Source: Gemmatimonadota bacterium (GTDB lineage: Bacteria; Gemmatimonadota; Gemmatimonadetes; Gemmatimonadales; Gemmatimonadaceae). From it: a stretch of 53,061 nucleotides of DNA. Under the pieces are notes generated by a model. The model had not been told where the DNA came from. It searched no databases and saw nothing but the letters and a program-made list of their open reading frames with translations. Below, piece after piece: positions 45,301-53,061 of the stretch. The stretch covers positions 1 through 53,061 of the forward strand of contig VHBQ01000011.1 of assembly GCA_016871855.1 (NCBI GenBank), given 5' to 3'. The position numbers and the translations under genes were made by a program. Position 1 is the stretch's first letter. The number at the start of each line of letters is the position of its first letter.

Positions 45301-45456
45301 CGGGTACGCGATGGCGACATTCACAATCGGCTGGGCGATGTCGGGGAACTCGTCGGTCTCGAGCTGCCAGAGCGCGAAGAGCCCGAACACCACCAGGGCC
45401 ACCATCGAGACGATGGTGACAATGGGGCGCTTGATGGCGAAATCAGAGATGAGCAC
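42304..45456 (-). CDS. RND (HAE1-type) multidrug efflux transporter
   Basis: This 1050-residue inner-membrane pump belongs to the AcrB/MexB-like family, driven by the proton gradient. It has the usual 12 helices and two periplasmic loops. The first helix with FAIKRPIVTIVSMVALV, proton-relay Asp pair in GILIDDAIVVRENI, and VILLMGIVAKNAILLIDFA in helix 11 are seen. RND pumps of this sort move drugs, bile salts or solvents. The gene follows the adaptor after 12 nt. The protein is complete. Confidence 0.93.
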   Translation of the reverse strand: MLISDFAIKRPIVTIVSMVALVVFGLFALWQLETDEFPDIAQPIVNVAIAYPGASPDVVEREVLDRVEEAVSGISGVDRINGTAQDGFANITVQFVFEKDIQQASQDIRDKISTIRSELPAEMKEPVLSRFDPQDLPIVQLSLNSSVLSAPELTRIADPGITRELRGISGVAEATVLGGVQRELTVEIRPDAMKQANISVGQLVAALQQQNLAVPVGSVRGSLEDRSIRLKGKLETPEDFMNIVVAQRNGRPVRLAEVATARDGTAEPSTAAMYNGKDAVGILVKKAKGYSTTEVSEKVLAAVERIRPTLPTGAKIDVVQNSGERVERSVANVQAALIEGAALTVLVVFLFLNSWRSTVITGLALPVSVLASFIAVWAFGFTLNTMSLLGLSLAIGILIDDAIVVRENIVRHIEMGKDHFRASHEGTDEIGLAVAATTFSIVAVFVPIAFMYGISGQWFKPFALTIACAVLVSLFVSFSLDPMLSAYWPDPQTEAHERRNPIARALEKFNRWFDRQAERYTKVIGWALDHRLGMVMIATASFFGAMFLQGAFGGFEFSPKSDRSELQLTIQTPPGSNLEYTKMKTEEAARLARGHPELVRYTFATVGRSMASMDPGSAGGAVDAATIYVRMTDKADREISQEEFGEMLRQQVRTIGGAKVAVFTGGMGGARKQIQLQLQGDDSRLLASVADTVRKIVETVPGAVDVDLSTKGQKPELEVQLNRGLAGSLGVTVGQVAQAMRPAFAGIDAGDWVDPSGENRKVRVRLSPESRRRAADIEQLPISVGEMGRQVTMPLGQIATVTQGLGPALISHLDRDKVVIVQANAEGRSVGEVNADLTKVLANYSMPPGVRISSGGEVEQQQEVFGRVMAALGLAVLLMYLILVMQFGSFLDPIAIMMSLPLSLIGVVLALLITGDTLNIMSMIGVILLMGIVAKNAILLIDFAKWGQEQGMERRAAIIEAGRVRLRPIMMTTMALIAGMIPVAIGAGEGADFRAPLGRAIIGGTITSTLLTLLVIPTMYEILDDIRLRVVGWFNIPKRPATDEYAIPKH

Positions 45457-45468
45457 GGGGCGTCTCCC

Positions 45469-46569
45469 TTAGCGCTTGGTGGTGTCCGACGGCGCGCTCA
45501 CCTTGAGCGCGGTCCCCTCGGTGATGCCGAGCGCCGCGCCCACGAGCAGCGTGTCGCCCTTGGCGATCCCCGATGTGATCTCCACGCGCTCGGTGGCGTC
45601 ATCGCGCGCGCCGAGCGTCACCACGACGTGCTCCACGCGCCCGCCCTTGAGGCGAGAGACCTCGGGGCGAAGGCCGCGCAGGTCCACGGCGTTGAGCGGC
45701 ACGGCCAGCACGTCGCGCACCGAGCTGGCCACGCGGCCCTCGGCGAACAGCCCGGCGACCAGCCCGCTCCCCGGATTTGGAATGCGCGCGATCACTTTCA
45801 CCTGGCGCGTTGCGGCATCAGCCGACGGCGCGATGTGGGTGAGTGTCCCGCGGAAACGACGGTCGGGGTAGCCCGTCACGCTGAACGTCACTGGCGCGCC
45901 GATCCGCAGCGCTCCGAGCTGTGACGCCGGGATGGACGCCTCGAGTCGCATCGTCGCCGGATCCACCACCGTGAACAGCGCCGCTCCCGGCGACACGACG
46001 TCGCCGGCGTTGACCGTGCGCTCGGCGACAACCCCCGCATAGGGGGCCTTCACCACCGTGGCGTCCTTCTGCTTCTGCGCCTGCGCGAGACGCGCCTTGG
46101 CGTCCTCGAACTGCGCCTGCGCGGCGAGGTTCGCGCGGCGGGCGTTCTCAAGGTCGCGGTCGGCGATCGCACCGGCGGCGCTGAGCCGCGTGGCGCGCTC
46201 GAGTTCGCGCTTGGCGATGTCGGCGGCGAGCTCGGCCTGCGTGACGCCGCTGCGCGCGCTGAGCCACGCGTCGGCGATGGCCCGGTCGTCAATGCGCGCC
46301 AAGGGTGCGCCGGCCGCGACACGATCGCCCGGTTCCTGCAGGATGGCCATCACCTGTCCGTTCACCTCGGCGCGGATGGACGCGGTACGCTCGGCGACGA
46401 GCGAGCCGCTGATGGCCGGGCCGGTGGAGAGCGTCGCGATGTCGGCGACGATCACGGCCTCCGGGCCGACGAGCACGGCGCTCGGCGCGCCGTTGGAGGG
46501 GGAGGATTTGCGGCCGCAGGCGGAGAGGGCGACGGCGGCGATGAGGAGGAGCGTGTTCCGAGTAGTCAT
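45469..46569 (-). CDS. RND efflux periplasmic adaptor (membrane fusion) lipoprotein
   Basis: This 366-residue lipoprotein (lipobox LSAC) is an AcrA/HlyD-like adaptor. It has a split lipoyl domain (VNGQVMAILQEPGDRVAAG and VKAPYAGVVAERTVNAGDVV), a coiled coil between (about 110-165), and beta-barrel and membrane-proximal domains. The ATG at 46569 is preceded directly by a pyrimidine-rich repeat without a Shine-Dalgarno, although the frame continues through the repeat. It couples the RND pump to TolC. Confidence 0.9.
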   Translation of the reverse strand: MTTRNTLLLIAAVALSACGRKSSPSNGAPSAVLVGPEAVIVADIATLSTGPAISGSLVAERTASIRAEVNGQVMAILQEPGDRVAAGAPLARIDDRAIADAWLSARSGVTQAELAADIAKRELERATRLSAAGAIADRDLENARRANLAAQAQFEDAKARLAQAQKQKDATVVKAPYAGVVAERTVNAGDVVSPGAALFTVVDPATMRLEASIPASQLGALRIGAPVTFSVTGYPDRRFRGTLTHIAPSADAATRQVKVIARIPNPGSGLVAGLFAEGRVASSVRDVLAVPLNAVDLRGLRPEVSRLKGGRVEHVVVTLGARDDATERVEITSGIAKGDTLLVGAALGITEGTALKVSAPSDTTKR

Positions 46570-46570
46570 T

Positions 46571-46644
46571 GGTGCAGAGAGGCAGGGAGCAGAGCGAGGT
46601 GCAGGGTGGAAGGGAGCAGAGTGTAGTGCAGGGTGCAGGGGAGG
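46571..46644 (-). repeat. Single repeat arm before the adaptor start
   Basis: On the minus strand this is pyrimidine-rich (CCCTGCACCCTGCAC and CTCTGCTCCCT units) and ends 1-2 nt before the ATG of the adaptor. It starts just after the TolC-like TAA. It belongs to the same family as 41351-41540 and 42235-42303. Confidence 0.85.
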
Positions 46645-46646
46645 CA

Positions 46647-48179
46647 TTAGCGCATTCCTCCCGGCGCACCCGCTGGCGGGGCGCCACCTAGGGGCAGGTC
46701 ACGCAGCAGGGCGAGTCTCAAGCGCGCCAGCTCGAAGTCGCGCGCGGCGAGCACGCGGTTGATGCGCGCCTGCTGGAGCTGTGTGCGCGACTGGTCGAGC
46801 TCAAGCTGGGTGCTGATGCCTTCCTTGTAGCGCACCTCGGCGATCGCGTACGCCTTGGCCGCCTGCTCGTCGGTGCCGACGCTCGCCGCGTACGCGGCCT
46901 GCGCCTGCTCGTACTGGTTGATGGCGACGCGCGCATCGAGCTCCGCGGCCTCGCGCGCCTGCGCGAGGCGCTGCTCCGCTTCGGCATAGTTCGCTTGCGC
47001 CACCAGCTTCTCGCCGTGCAGGCGTCCGCTGCTCCAGATGGGGAAGCTGAACCCCATCGTCGCCGTCCAGTTGGGATAGAACTGCGCGAACGAGTTCGGC
47101 AGGAAGGTGCCGTCGCGCGGATAGCCGAAGCGCTGGTACGTGCTGCTGAGCTGGATGCTCGGCAGCCGCTGCCACTGCGCGGCGCGCAGCGCGTAGCGCT
47201 GGGCCTCGAGCGCGTCGGCGGCCTGCTTCACCGCGGCGCGGTGCGCCACGCTCGTGTCGGGCGTGGCGCTCGCGTTCTCACGCGGCAGCGCGACCGGCGC
47301 CGACAGCAGCGTCTCCGCCGACTGCGCCATCGCCTGCTCGACGGTGAGGTTGTCGCCCACGGCGGTGGTGAGCGTGAGCGGACTACTGAGCGGGAGCCCG
47401 AGCAGCTGGCGCAGGTGGAGCAGCGCGACGTCGCGGTTGGCGCGCGCCGCGATCGCCTGCGGACGCGCGTTGTCGCGCGTCACACGCGCGCGCAGCAGGT
47501 CGAACTCGGCGCTCGTTCCCACCTGCCGGGCGAGCGTCGTCTGGGCGAGCGCGCGCTCCGCCTGGGCCAGCGCGCTGTCGGCGATAGCCGCCATACGCTC
47601 CATCGCGACGGCGTTGTAGTAAGACTGCGCCACGTCCACAACGAGCTGGGCGCGCGCCGTGGCCACGCCGGCCATCGCCGCGCGCTCCACGGCGTCGGCT
47701 GCCTTGTTCGCGGCGGTCACCTTGCCGGCGGTGAACAGGTTCTGGCTGAAGAGCAGGCCAAGCGTCACGGTGTTCGGCGCGGCGAAGATCTTGGCGATCG
47801 GCGAGCTGGCGAGGTCGCTTCCGCCGTTGCTCGACGAATCGGATCCGCTGCCGCCGCTGCTCCCGCCGTTCGAACTTGAGCTGCCCGCGCTCTTACTGAT
47901 CGCCTGGAACTGGCTCTGCAGCGTGCGCTGGTAGCCGGCGGTGCCGTTGAGCTGAGGGAAGAACTGCGCGCGCGATTGATAGCGCTGGCCCTGCGCGCGT
48001 TTCAGCCCGGCTTCGGCGATCTTCAGCGCCTCGCTGCGCTGCTCGGCGAGCTTGACGGCATCGGCAAGCGAGAGTTGGCCGCTGGCGCCCTGCGCGGCCG
48101 CGGTCGCGGGGAGCGCGACGGCGGCAAGCGTCAGGGCGAGTGTCGTGAGTCGTGTGAGATTCATGGTGGCGTTGTGCAT
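46647..48179 (-). CDS. TolC-like outer-membrane efflux protein
   Basis: This 510-residue outer-membrane factor has a signal peptide (MNLTRLTTLALTLAAVALPA; the start may be ATG 48164 rather than 48179). Two OEP repeats of long coiled helices and beta strands are seen (LSLADAVKLAEQRSEALKIAEAG; AEVRYKEGISTQLELDQSRTQLQQAR). Unusually, residues 96-126 are a Ser/Gly run (SSSSNGGSSGGSGSDSSSNG) within the first barrel strand or loop, probably an extracellular loop. It forms the exit duct for the RND pump and follows TetR by 15 nt. Confidence 0.9.
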   Translation of the reverse strand: MHNATMNLTRLTTLALTLAAVALPATAAAQGASGQLSLADAVKLAEQRSEALKIAEAGLKRAQGQRYQSRAQFFPQLNGTAGYQRTLQSQFQAISKSAGSSSSNGGSSGGSGSDSSSNGGSDLASSPIAKIFAAPNTVTLGLLFSQNLFTAGKVTAANKAADAVERAAMAGVATARAQLVVDVAQSYYNAVAMERMAAIADSALAQAERALAQTTLARQVGTSAEFDLLRARVTRDNARPQAIAARANRDVALLHLRQLLGLPLSSPLTLTTAVGDNLTVEQAMAQSAETLLSAPVALPRENASATPDTSVAHRAAVKQAADALEAQRYALRAAQWQRLPSIQLSSTYQRFGYPRDGTFLPNSFAQFYPNWTATMGFSFPIWSSGRLHGEKLVAQANYAEAEQRLAQAREAAELDARVAINQYEQAQAAYAASVGTDEQAAKAYAIAEVRYKEGISTQLELDQSRTQLQQARINRVLAARDFELARLRLALLRDLPLGGAPPAGAPGGMR

Positions 48180-48194
48180 ATGAAGGTCCGTCGT

Positions 48195-48824
48195 TCAGGC
48201 GCTGCGCTTGGCGCGCGCGCTGGCGGACCGGCGACGCACGGCCGCGGGCCGTGCGGAATAGCCGATGCCGGCGAGCATCAGGTCCACGTAGGCGTGGGGC
48301 ACGTGCTTTGCCGGGGGGAGCACTTCGGGCATCATGTCGCGCCCCATCGCGTCGGCGAAGAGCGCGCCGAGGAGCATCGCTGCGGCGTTGACTGCGTCGG
48401 CGTCGCCGGCACAACGGCCAGCGGCCATCAGTGCGTTGATGTACCGCTGTAGCCGCGCATATCCGCCCAGTGGCCCCTGCGCCATGCAACGACGCAGTTC
48501 GGGCCGCTCGTTCAGCTCGCTCATTCCCTGCCGGATGGACGCCCGGTGCGCGACGATCTGCTTGTACTCGGCGGCCGCCCAGGCGATGAGCTCGGCGCGG
48601 GCATCACCCGGAGTCTCGGGAAGTGGCGACACCTCGCGCTCGTACACGCGCGTGCGGATCGCCTCGCCGAGGAGGACGTCCTTGGAGCCAAAGAGGCGGA
48701 AGAGCGTCACCTCGTTGACGTCGGCCGCCTCGGCGATCAGCCGCGTGGTCGCGCCGCGGAAGCCGTGCTCGGCGAAGACCTTCGCCGCGGCGTCGAGGAT
48801 ATGGTCACGCGTGGGATGGGACAT
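48195..48824 (-). CDS. TetR-family regulator of the efflux operon
   Basis: The 209-residue protein has the TetR N-terminal HTH (TRDHILDAAAKVFAEHGFRG, ATTRLIAEAADVNEVTLFRLFG) and a helical ligand domain. It heads the operon TetR-TolC-adaptor-pump, so it probably represses its own transcription and that of the pump until a drug binds. Palindromes in the leader are candidate operators. The ATG at 48824 follows a conserved leader; the frame extends further but into the operator region. Confidence 0.88.
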   Translation of the reverse strand: MSHPTRDHILDAAAKVFAEHGFRGATTRLIAEAADVNEVTLFRLFGSKDVLLGEAIRTRVYEREVSPLPETPGDARAELIAWAAAEYKQIVAHRASIRQGMSELNERPELRRCMAQGPLGGYARLQRYINALMAAGRCAGDADAVNAAAMLLGALFADAMGRDMMPEVLPPAKHVPHAYVDLMLAGIGYSARPAAVRRRSASARAKRSA

Positions 48825-48839
48825 GGGGCCTCGGTGGAT

Positions 48840-48890
48840 GCAAGTAAGCACTTGCTTGAAAGCAAGCAATTACTTGCATCAAACGCAAGT
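48840..48890 (-). promoter_or_regulatory. Candidate TetR operators
   Basis: GCAAGT-AAGC-ACTTGC (48840-48855) and GCAAGC-AATT-ACTTGC (48862-48877) are near-identical palindromes with centres 22 bp apart. A further GCAAGT half-site is at 48885-48890. CTTGCTT-GA-AAGCAAG (48851-48866) overlaps both. They lie 16-66 nt upstream of the TetR ATG, ideal for autorepression. Confidence 0.65.
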
Positions 48891-48983
48891 GCCCCGGTCG
48901 TGGTTCCCGCGGCCGGCCGGATGCGCGGCGGGGCGCCGCGCATCGTGCGCAGCGCCCCGCATCCGCTCGCCGTGGCAGGCGGC

Positions 48984-50780
48984 CTACCCCAGCGCCGGCC
49001 GCTTCAGGTGCAGCGCGTTCTTCTCCTGCACTTGGTGCGCCACGGAGAGGATCAGGTCGTCGTTGAACAGCGCGCCGACGATCACCCCGCAGATGGGCTG
49101 CGGCTTGAGCTCCGGCGGTGGCGGCGCATTGGCCGCGCGCTGGCCGCCCTGCGGCTGCGCCGGCACGTCGAACTTGTACGGCACCACCGCGCAGGGATGC
49201 CCGGTCTGCGCGTTCGGACCCACGTCGGCCTGCGGGTTCCCGACGAACATGTCGAGTTCCTTCATGAACTCGCCCCACTTGCTGATCAGCATGTAGCGGC
49301 GCCGCTGCTGCTGCAGGAAGTCGAACGCCCGCGTGGTGCGCCCGTTCACGAACCGGGGATTCCAGTCCGCCGGCGCCATTGGGTTCCGCGCGGCGGCCTC
49401 TGCGGCCGCGCGCATCGCGGCGGTGTCAGGCGGCGAACCTGGGGCGCGCGGTTCGGGAAGCTTGGTGAGATCGAGCCCAATCTCCTTGGCCTTCCGCTGG
49501 ACGTACTCGTCGAATGCCGCCGCATACTCGACGTTGAGCCCGCTTCCTGACCCGGGCACCGTCGGGCGTGCACCGATTTCCTTGGGCTTGATGCCGATCG
49601 CCTTGAGCTGTTCCACGAACTCCTTGGGTGCGTTGGGGTCCACTCCCACGCGCAAGGCGTTCACTTTGAGCGCGCGGTCGAACCGGAACGGCGCCATCAC
49701 CGTGGACGGATCCTTCTCGTCCACGCCGTGGATGACGTTGAACACCATCGCGCAGTCCTCAATGGTGCGGCACATCGGGCCCACCCGGTCCATGCTCCAG
49801 GCCAGCGTCATCCCGCCGTAGCGGCTCACCCGCCCGAAGGTCGGGCGCAGCGCGCTCACGCCGCAGCGGATGGACGGCGAGACGATTGATCCCTGCGTCT
49901 CGGTGCCAATGCTGAACGCCACGCACCCGCCCATCGTCGCCGACGCCGGGCCGGCCGACGACCCGCTCGACCCCTGTACGAGGTTCCACGGGTTGTTGGT
50001 GCGTCCCCCAAACCACTGGTCGTTCTGCGCGAAGAGCCCGGTCGCCAGCTTCACCAGCAGCACGGCCCCCGCTTCCCGCAGGCGCACGACGATCTCCGCG
50101 TCCTCGTCGATGATGCGACTCTCGAAGTCCTTCGCCCCCCACGTCGTGCGCACGCCCTTCGTCGAGAAGAGATCCTTGAGCCCGTACGGCAGGCCGTGCA
50201 GCGGCCCGCGGTACTTCCCCGCCTTCAACTCGGCGTCCGCCTTGATGGCCTCGGCGCGCGCCGAATCCTCCATGATTGTGACGGCGCAGTTGAGCGTCGG
50301 ATTCAGTCGCTTGAGGCGCTCGAGGTAGATCTCGGTGAGCTTGAGCGACGTGATCTTGCGCGCCTTGATGAGCGCGGAGAGGCGATGCGCCGGCAGGAAG
50401 GCAATGTCCTCCGAGTTGGTGGGCACCGTGCCAACCCACGGCTGCACGGTGAAGACGGACCGATCGAACGCCGCGCGCCCGCGCGCCTTGGCCAGCCGCT
50501 CCATCACGGCGCCCGTGCCGCCCGGATACGGCTGGAACTGCAGCGCCGGCGCCTCGCCGTTTCCTAGCGGTACGGGAGGCAGCACCTGTCCCTGCTGCGG
50601 GCTGGCCACTCCCGTGCCCGTTCCCTGTGCCCGCGCCGCTTCGGCGCCGAAGGTCGTCGCCGCCGCCGCGACAATGGACATCCACATGAACTGGCGACGG
50701 TCCATGCCAAGCGCCTCTTCGTCCACGTCGATGGTGCGCAGGTCTGATTCGAGCTGCTCGAGGAGCTCTTCGGGATGCAT
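48984..50780 (-). CDS. Secreted amidase (amidase-signature family)
   Basis: This 598-residue enzyme hydrolyses an amide. After a charged leader it has a twin-arginine signal (MDRRQFMWMSIVAAAATTFG), so it is exported folded. The Ser-cisSer-Lys triad is present: Lys in LPYGLKDLFSTKG, the Ser pair in QGSSGSSAGPASAT and GTETQGSIVSPS. The GAD-like C-terminal part contains a Pro/Ala-rich insert (FDVPAQPQGGQRAANAPPPP). Substrate is unknown. A Shine-Dalgarno AAGGAAG precedes the ATG at 50780. The spacer 48891-48983 holds nothing else I can identify. Confidence 0.88.
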   Translation of the reverse strand: MHPEELLEQLESDLRTIDVDEEALGMDRRQFMWMSIVAAAATTFGAEAARAQGTGTGVASPQQGQVLPPVPLGNGEAPALQFQPYPGGTGAVMERLAKARGRAAFDRSVFTVQPWVGTVPTNSEDIAFLPAHRLSALIKARKITSLKLTEIYLERLKRLNPTLNCAVTIMEDSARAEAIKADAELKAGKYRGPLHGLPYGLKDLFSTKGVRTTWGAKDFESRIIDEDAEIVVRLREAGAVLLVKLATGLFAQNDQWFGGRTNNPWNLVQGSSGSSAGPASATMGGCVAFSIGTETQGSIVSPSIRCGVSALRPTFGRVSRYGGMTLAWSMDRVGPMCRTIEDCAMVFNVIHGVDEKDPSTVMAPFRFDRALKVNALRVGVDPNAPKEFVEQLKAIGIKPKEIGARPTVPGSGSGLNVEYAAAFDEYVQRKAKEIGLDLTKLPEPRAPGSPPDTAAMRAAAEAAARNPMAPADWNPRFVNGRTTRAFDFLQQQRRRYMLISKWGEFMKELDMFVGNPQADVGPNAQTGHPCAVVPYKFDVPAQPQGGQRAANAPPPPELKPQPICGVIVGALFNDDLILSVAHQVQEKNALHLKRPALG

Positions 50781-50832
50781 GGCGTCTTCCTTGTGTGGAG
50801 AGCGATCGTCGCGCGCCGCAGGCGCGCGGTGC

Positions 50833-51963
50833 CTAAAGCGAATTCTCAGGGGCGGTTTCTGCAACCGGCGTCATTGCGTGGCGCCACCAGCGATCGAGCG
50901 CCACCGCGGCGAGCGCCACGCCCCACGCCAGCGCGATCCACAGCGCCTCCCACCATCCTGGCATGCGGAAGCCCGCGACGAAGGCGACCACCTCGAGCAT
51001 CGCGAAGTACCCCGCCGGCACGTACCACGCGGAAGCGGCGATCAGCAGCGAGGTGAGCACGATGAACAGCAGCGCGCCCGCCGCCACCTGCACCATCGGC
51101 TGATACGCCGTGAACGGCCAGACGGGCCACGTCCACACGCTCGCGCGCGTCGGCGTCCACGCCCCTGTGCGTTCGTGCTCGAGGCGCGGACCGATGTTCA
51201 GGGCCATCTCTAGCTCGCTCGTGTCGGCCACGCCGCAGGCCGCGGCCAGCGGCGGGCGCAGCTTGAGGCGCGCGCCGATCGTGGACTCGAACATCATGAT
51301 GACGCAGTCGCGGCGGGCAACGCGCCGACCGTGCGCGTCGCTCTGCACGCGAGCAAAAGTGGCCTCGCTCGGGCCCACCACGCGCACGTACTTGCTGCCG
51401 CCCTGCGCGACGTTCGGCACGACGACGCAGATGGCGTGGTCGCGCAGTTCGTCTGGGCAGGCCACGCGTGACACGGTCTGCCAGACCCCCGCTCCGTCGG
51501 CACGGTCAGCGATGTCGGGCCACGTGGTGTTGAGTTGGTGGAGGCCGAGCAGCACCGCGAGTGTCGCGAACGCTATCGCCAGGCGCGCGCGCGGCCGCCG
51601 CACCGGACTGGCCATCCACCAGCCGAGGGCGGCACCCGCGGTATTGCACAGGATGTCCGACGCCTGTGTCGTGCGCCCCGGCACCCAGAGTTGGGCGAAC
51701 TCGATGGCACCGCTGACGAAGAGGCCGGCCAACAGGGCGCGTCGCCACGACCAGTCGGCACGCGCTACGATCCAGCCGAGCGGGAGGAAGAGGACCACGT
51801 TTTGCGCGTAGTCCACACCGGCCATCACTTCAGTGAAGAAGCCCCAGAAGGGGACGGGTCTGGCCGGCCCAACGGAGCGCATGGTCAGCCAGCCGGTGGC
51901 GGCGAGCCACGCCACGGCAGCGACCGCCGTGAGGATGCGAGCGAGGCGACGCGAGGAGGTCAC
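50833..51963 (-). CDS. VanZ-like membrane protein with C-terminal extension
   Basis: This 376-residue protein has an N-terminal VanZ-like domain of four helices (QNVVLFLPLGWIVAR, SGAIEFAQLWVPGRTTQASD, AGAALGWWMA). A periplasmic part (about 140-270) with two Cys pairs follows, then three more helices. VanZ gives low teicoplanin resistance in enterococci; the role in Gram-negatives is unknown. The periplasmic part may bind carbohydrate, but I see no clear family motif. GTG at 51963 is the preferred start. Confidence 0.75.
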   Translation of the reverse strand: MTSSRRLARILTAVAAVAWLAATGWLTMRSVGPARPVPFWGFFTEVMAGVDYAQNVVLFLPLGWIVARADWSWRRALLAGLFVSGAIEFAQLWVPGRTTQASDILCNTAGAALGWWMASPVRRPRARLAIAFATLAVLLGLHQLNTTWPDIADRADGAGVWQTVSRVACPDELRDHAICVVVPNVAQGGSKYVRVVGPSEATFARVQSDAHGRRVARRDCVIMMFESTIGARLKLRPPLAAACGVADTSELEMALNIGPRLEHERTGAWTPTRASVWTWPVWPFTAYQPMVQVAAGALLFIVLTSLLIAASAWYVPAGYFAMLEVVAFVAGFRMPGWWEALWIALAWGVALAAVALDRWWRHAMTPVAETAPENSL

Positions 51964-52028
51964 CCGGAGAAGATCGGCGCCGGTGTGGCGCGACGCAACG
52001 CGGGGGCGGTCGAGCGCCGGAGCGACGC

Positions 52029-52634
52029 CTACCGCAGGAACACCAGCCAGTACACGATCGGCAGGAACCCGGCGGCGGTGAGCCACCCCCCGCGCTGCGT
52101 GATCCCGTTCTTCCCCTTCAACACGAACAGCCCCGTGATCGCGAGCAGCAGGAGCGCCAAGGCGTACACGTCGGCGATCCACGTCCAGGCGCGCTTGGAG
52201 TGGTTCAGGTGCAGTTGGTTCATCTCATACAGCACCGGACGCGCGCGCGTCGCTTCCATCATCACCTTGCCCGTGGGAAGGTCCACGTGGTACGTGGTTC
52301 CCTTGTAGAACAACTGCAGCGTGTTGGAGTCGGGCTGGAACGAGCTTCGCGGTTGCTCCGTGAGCTTGAGATGCTGCATCGCCACCGGCACCAGATCGTT
52401 GGGCGCAACGGCCGCGATGGGCTCCACCGTCGTGAACGTCTTCGTCACGCGGTAGTTGGGATTCCAGTCCGCGATATGGTTGACGGCGATCCCCGAGATG
52501 GCGTACGCGATCGTCAGCGCGACGGCCAGATACCCGACGTCGCGGTGGAGCACGATGCTCCACCGCCGCCAGGGAATGCCGTGCGACCGATGGCCGTCGT
52601 CGGGGGTGCCGCCTTCAGCGCTCGCGCCGCTCAC
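52029..52634 (-). CDS. PepSY-associated membrane protein
   Basis: The 201-residue protein has an N-terminal helix (VGYLAVALTIAYAISGIAVNH), a periplasmic PepSY-like domain (about 58-140, with TLQLFYKGTTYHVDLPTG) and two C-terminal helices, the arrangement of PepSY_TM proteins found with iron-uptake and redox systems. It starts at GTG, overlapping the stop of the DUF4920 gene (GTGA). A link to metal or haem handling is possible, since His residues flank the helices (ISGIAVNHIADWN, LHLNHSKR). Confidence 0.8.
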   Translation of the reverse strand: MSGASAEGGTPDDGHRSHGIPWRRWSIVLHRDVGYLAVALTIAYAISGIAVNHIADWNPNYRVTKTFTTVEPIAAVAPNDLVPVAMQHLKLTEQPRSSFQPDSNTLQLFYKGTTYHVDLPTGKVMMEATRARPVLYEMNQLHLNHSKRAWTWIADVYALALLLLAITGLFVLKGKNGITQRGGWLTAAGFLPIVYWLVFLR

Positions 52635-53061
52635 TCCACGACCCGCGCGCCTTCACCCTTGATCTGGATGTCCGTGACGCCCTTCAGGTACTTGGTCGAG
52701 TCGAACTTGGCCATCGTGCCGCGCTCCTTGTGCATCTCGAGCGCCTGCTTCATCGCCTGCTCCTTCGTCAGGTGCGTCACGCTCAGCACGCCCTCGGCGA
52801 TCGCCTTCTTTCCCTTGGCGTCGAGCGGGAAGACGATCACGCCATCGTCCACCTTGAAGCGGATCTTCTCGAAGGGCTTGTCGCTGGCGATGTTGATCCA
52901 GCAGCCGCGCTCCTCGCAGACCTCGACGATCGTTCCCTCCACCTGCACCCGCTTGCCGGCGAAGGCGTGCGGATCGGCGAGGATCTTCGAGATCGGCGTC
53001 TTCTCCTTCAGCGTCAGCGGCTTGCCATAGGCCTTGCCCTGCGCCGCGGCGGTGGCGGCGG
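52631..53061 (-). CDS. DUF4920 domain lipid- or metal-related periplasmic protein (5' partial)
   Basis: The N-terminus is outside the window; the frame is open to the edge and the first residues seen (AATAAAQGKAYGK) look like the end of a signal peptide. The body has VQVEGTIVEVCEERGCWINI with the two Cys typical of DUF4920, then a basic and acidic helix (EQAMKQALEMHKERG). The function of the family is unknown. It is translationally coupled to the PepSY protein, so the two probably work together. Confidence 0.8.
   Translation of the reverse strand, partial: AATAAAQGKAYGKPLTLKEKTPISKILADPHAFAGKRVQVEGTIVEVCEERGCWINIASDKPFEKIRFKVDDGVIVFPLDAKGKKAIAEGVLSVTHLTKEQAMKQALEMHKERGTMAKFDSTKYLKGVTDIQIKGEGARVVE

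Noticed and set aside
46570-46647. Longer adaptor protein starting at 46647
   Set aside because: The extra 26 residues are the translation of the repeat arm; the ATG at 46569 gives a proper lipoprotein signal.

Overview
The window looks like chromosomal DNA of a high-GC Gram-negative bacterium. A Gemmatimonadota-like organism is my inference, from the very high GC, the tripartite RND efflux system, the Omp85-like outer-membrane protein, the many signal-peptide hydrolases and the mixed ATG/GTG starts; no rRNA or other taxonomic marker is present. I see no phage, transposase, integrase, tRNA or CRISPR. Nearly every base lies in a recognisable gene or a short spacer. Layout: 1-9034 holds single metabolic or secreted enzymes (ILVBL-like ThDP lyase, tyrosine phenol-lyase, CocE/NonD hydrolase, GH9 glycosidase, gamma-glutamyltransferase, YciI). 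9104-17568 is a tightly coupled seven-gene operon in which five of six junctions overlap by 1-4 nt: GT2 glycosyltransferase, radical SAM enzyme, methyltransferase, 119-residue unknown, polytopic membrane protein, Zn-ribbon methyltransferase, double-SDR fusion. It probably builds or modifies a lipid-linked glycan. 17573-20393 is a tungstate/molybdate ABC importer. 20516-22760 is a NatA/NatB-type ABC exporter. 22913-31756 is a long minus-strand run (regulator and membrane partner, bacilliredoxin, GroES-like, M24 peptidase, esterase, lipoprotein RidA, LepB, histone-like SWIB protein, endonuclease IV, truncated REC-DHp protein). 31916-35893 has P5C dehydrogenase, PhzF and a membrane GGDEF protein; the last two each carry an in-frame TAG. 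35970-42179 has an outer-membrane barrel, a DUF2157 protein, an aromatic amino acid decarboxylase and a Spy-like lipoprotein. 42304-48824 is a TetR-controlled RND efflux operon. 48984-53061 has a Tat-type amidase, a VanZ-like protein, a PepSY-TM protein and a partial DUF4920 protein. The most striking unexplained structure is a set of simple-repeat arrays at gene boundaries. At least five unrelated short units (7 to about 25 nt) are used, yet all obey one orientation rule: on the sense strand of the neighbouring gene, a purine-rich array starts in or within tens of bases of the stop codon, and a pyrimidine-rich array lies before a start codon, usually where a Shine-Dalgarno sequence would be. 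In most spacers the two arms are mutual reverse complements around a short unique or hairpin-forming core. One such array lies inside the gamma-glutamyltransferase coding sequence, in frame, shortly before the self-processing site. I know of no described element with this behaviour, but no database could be searched here.
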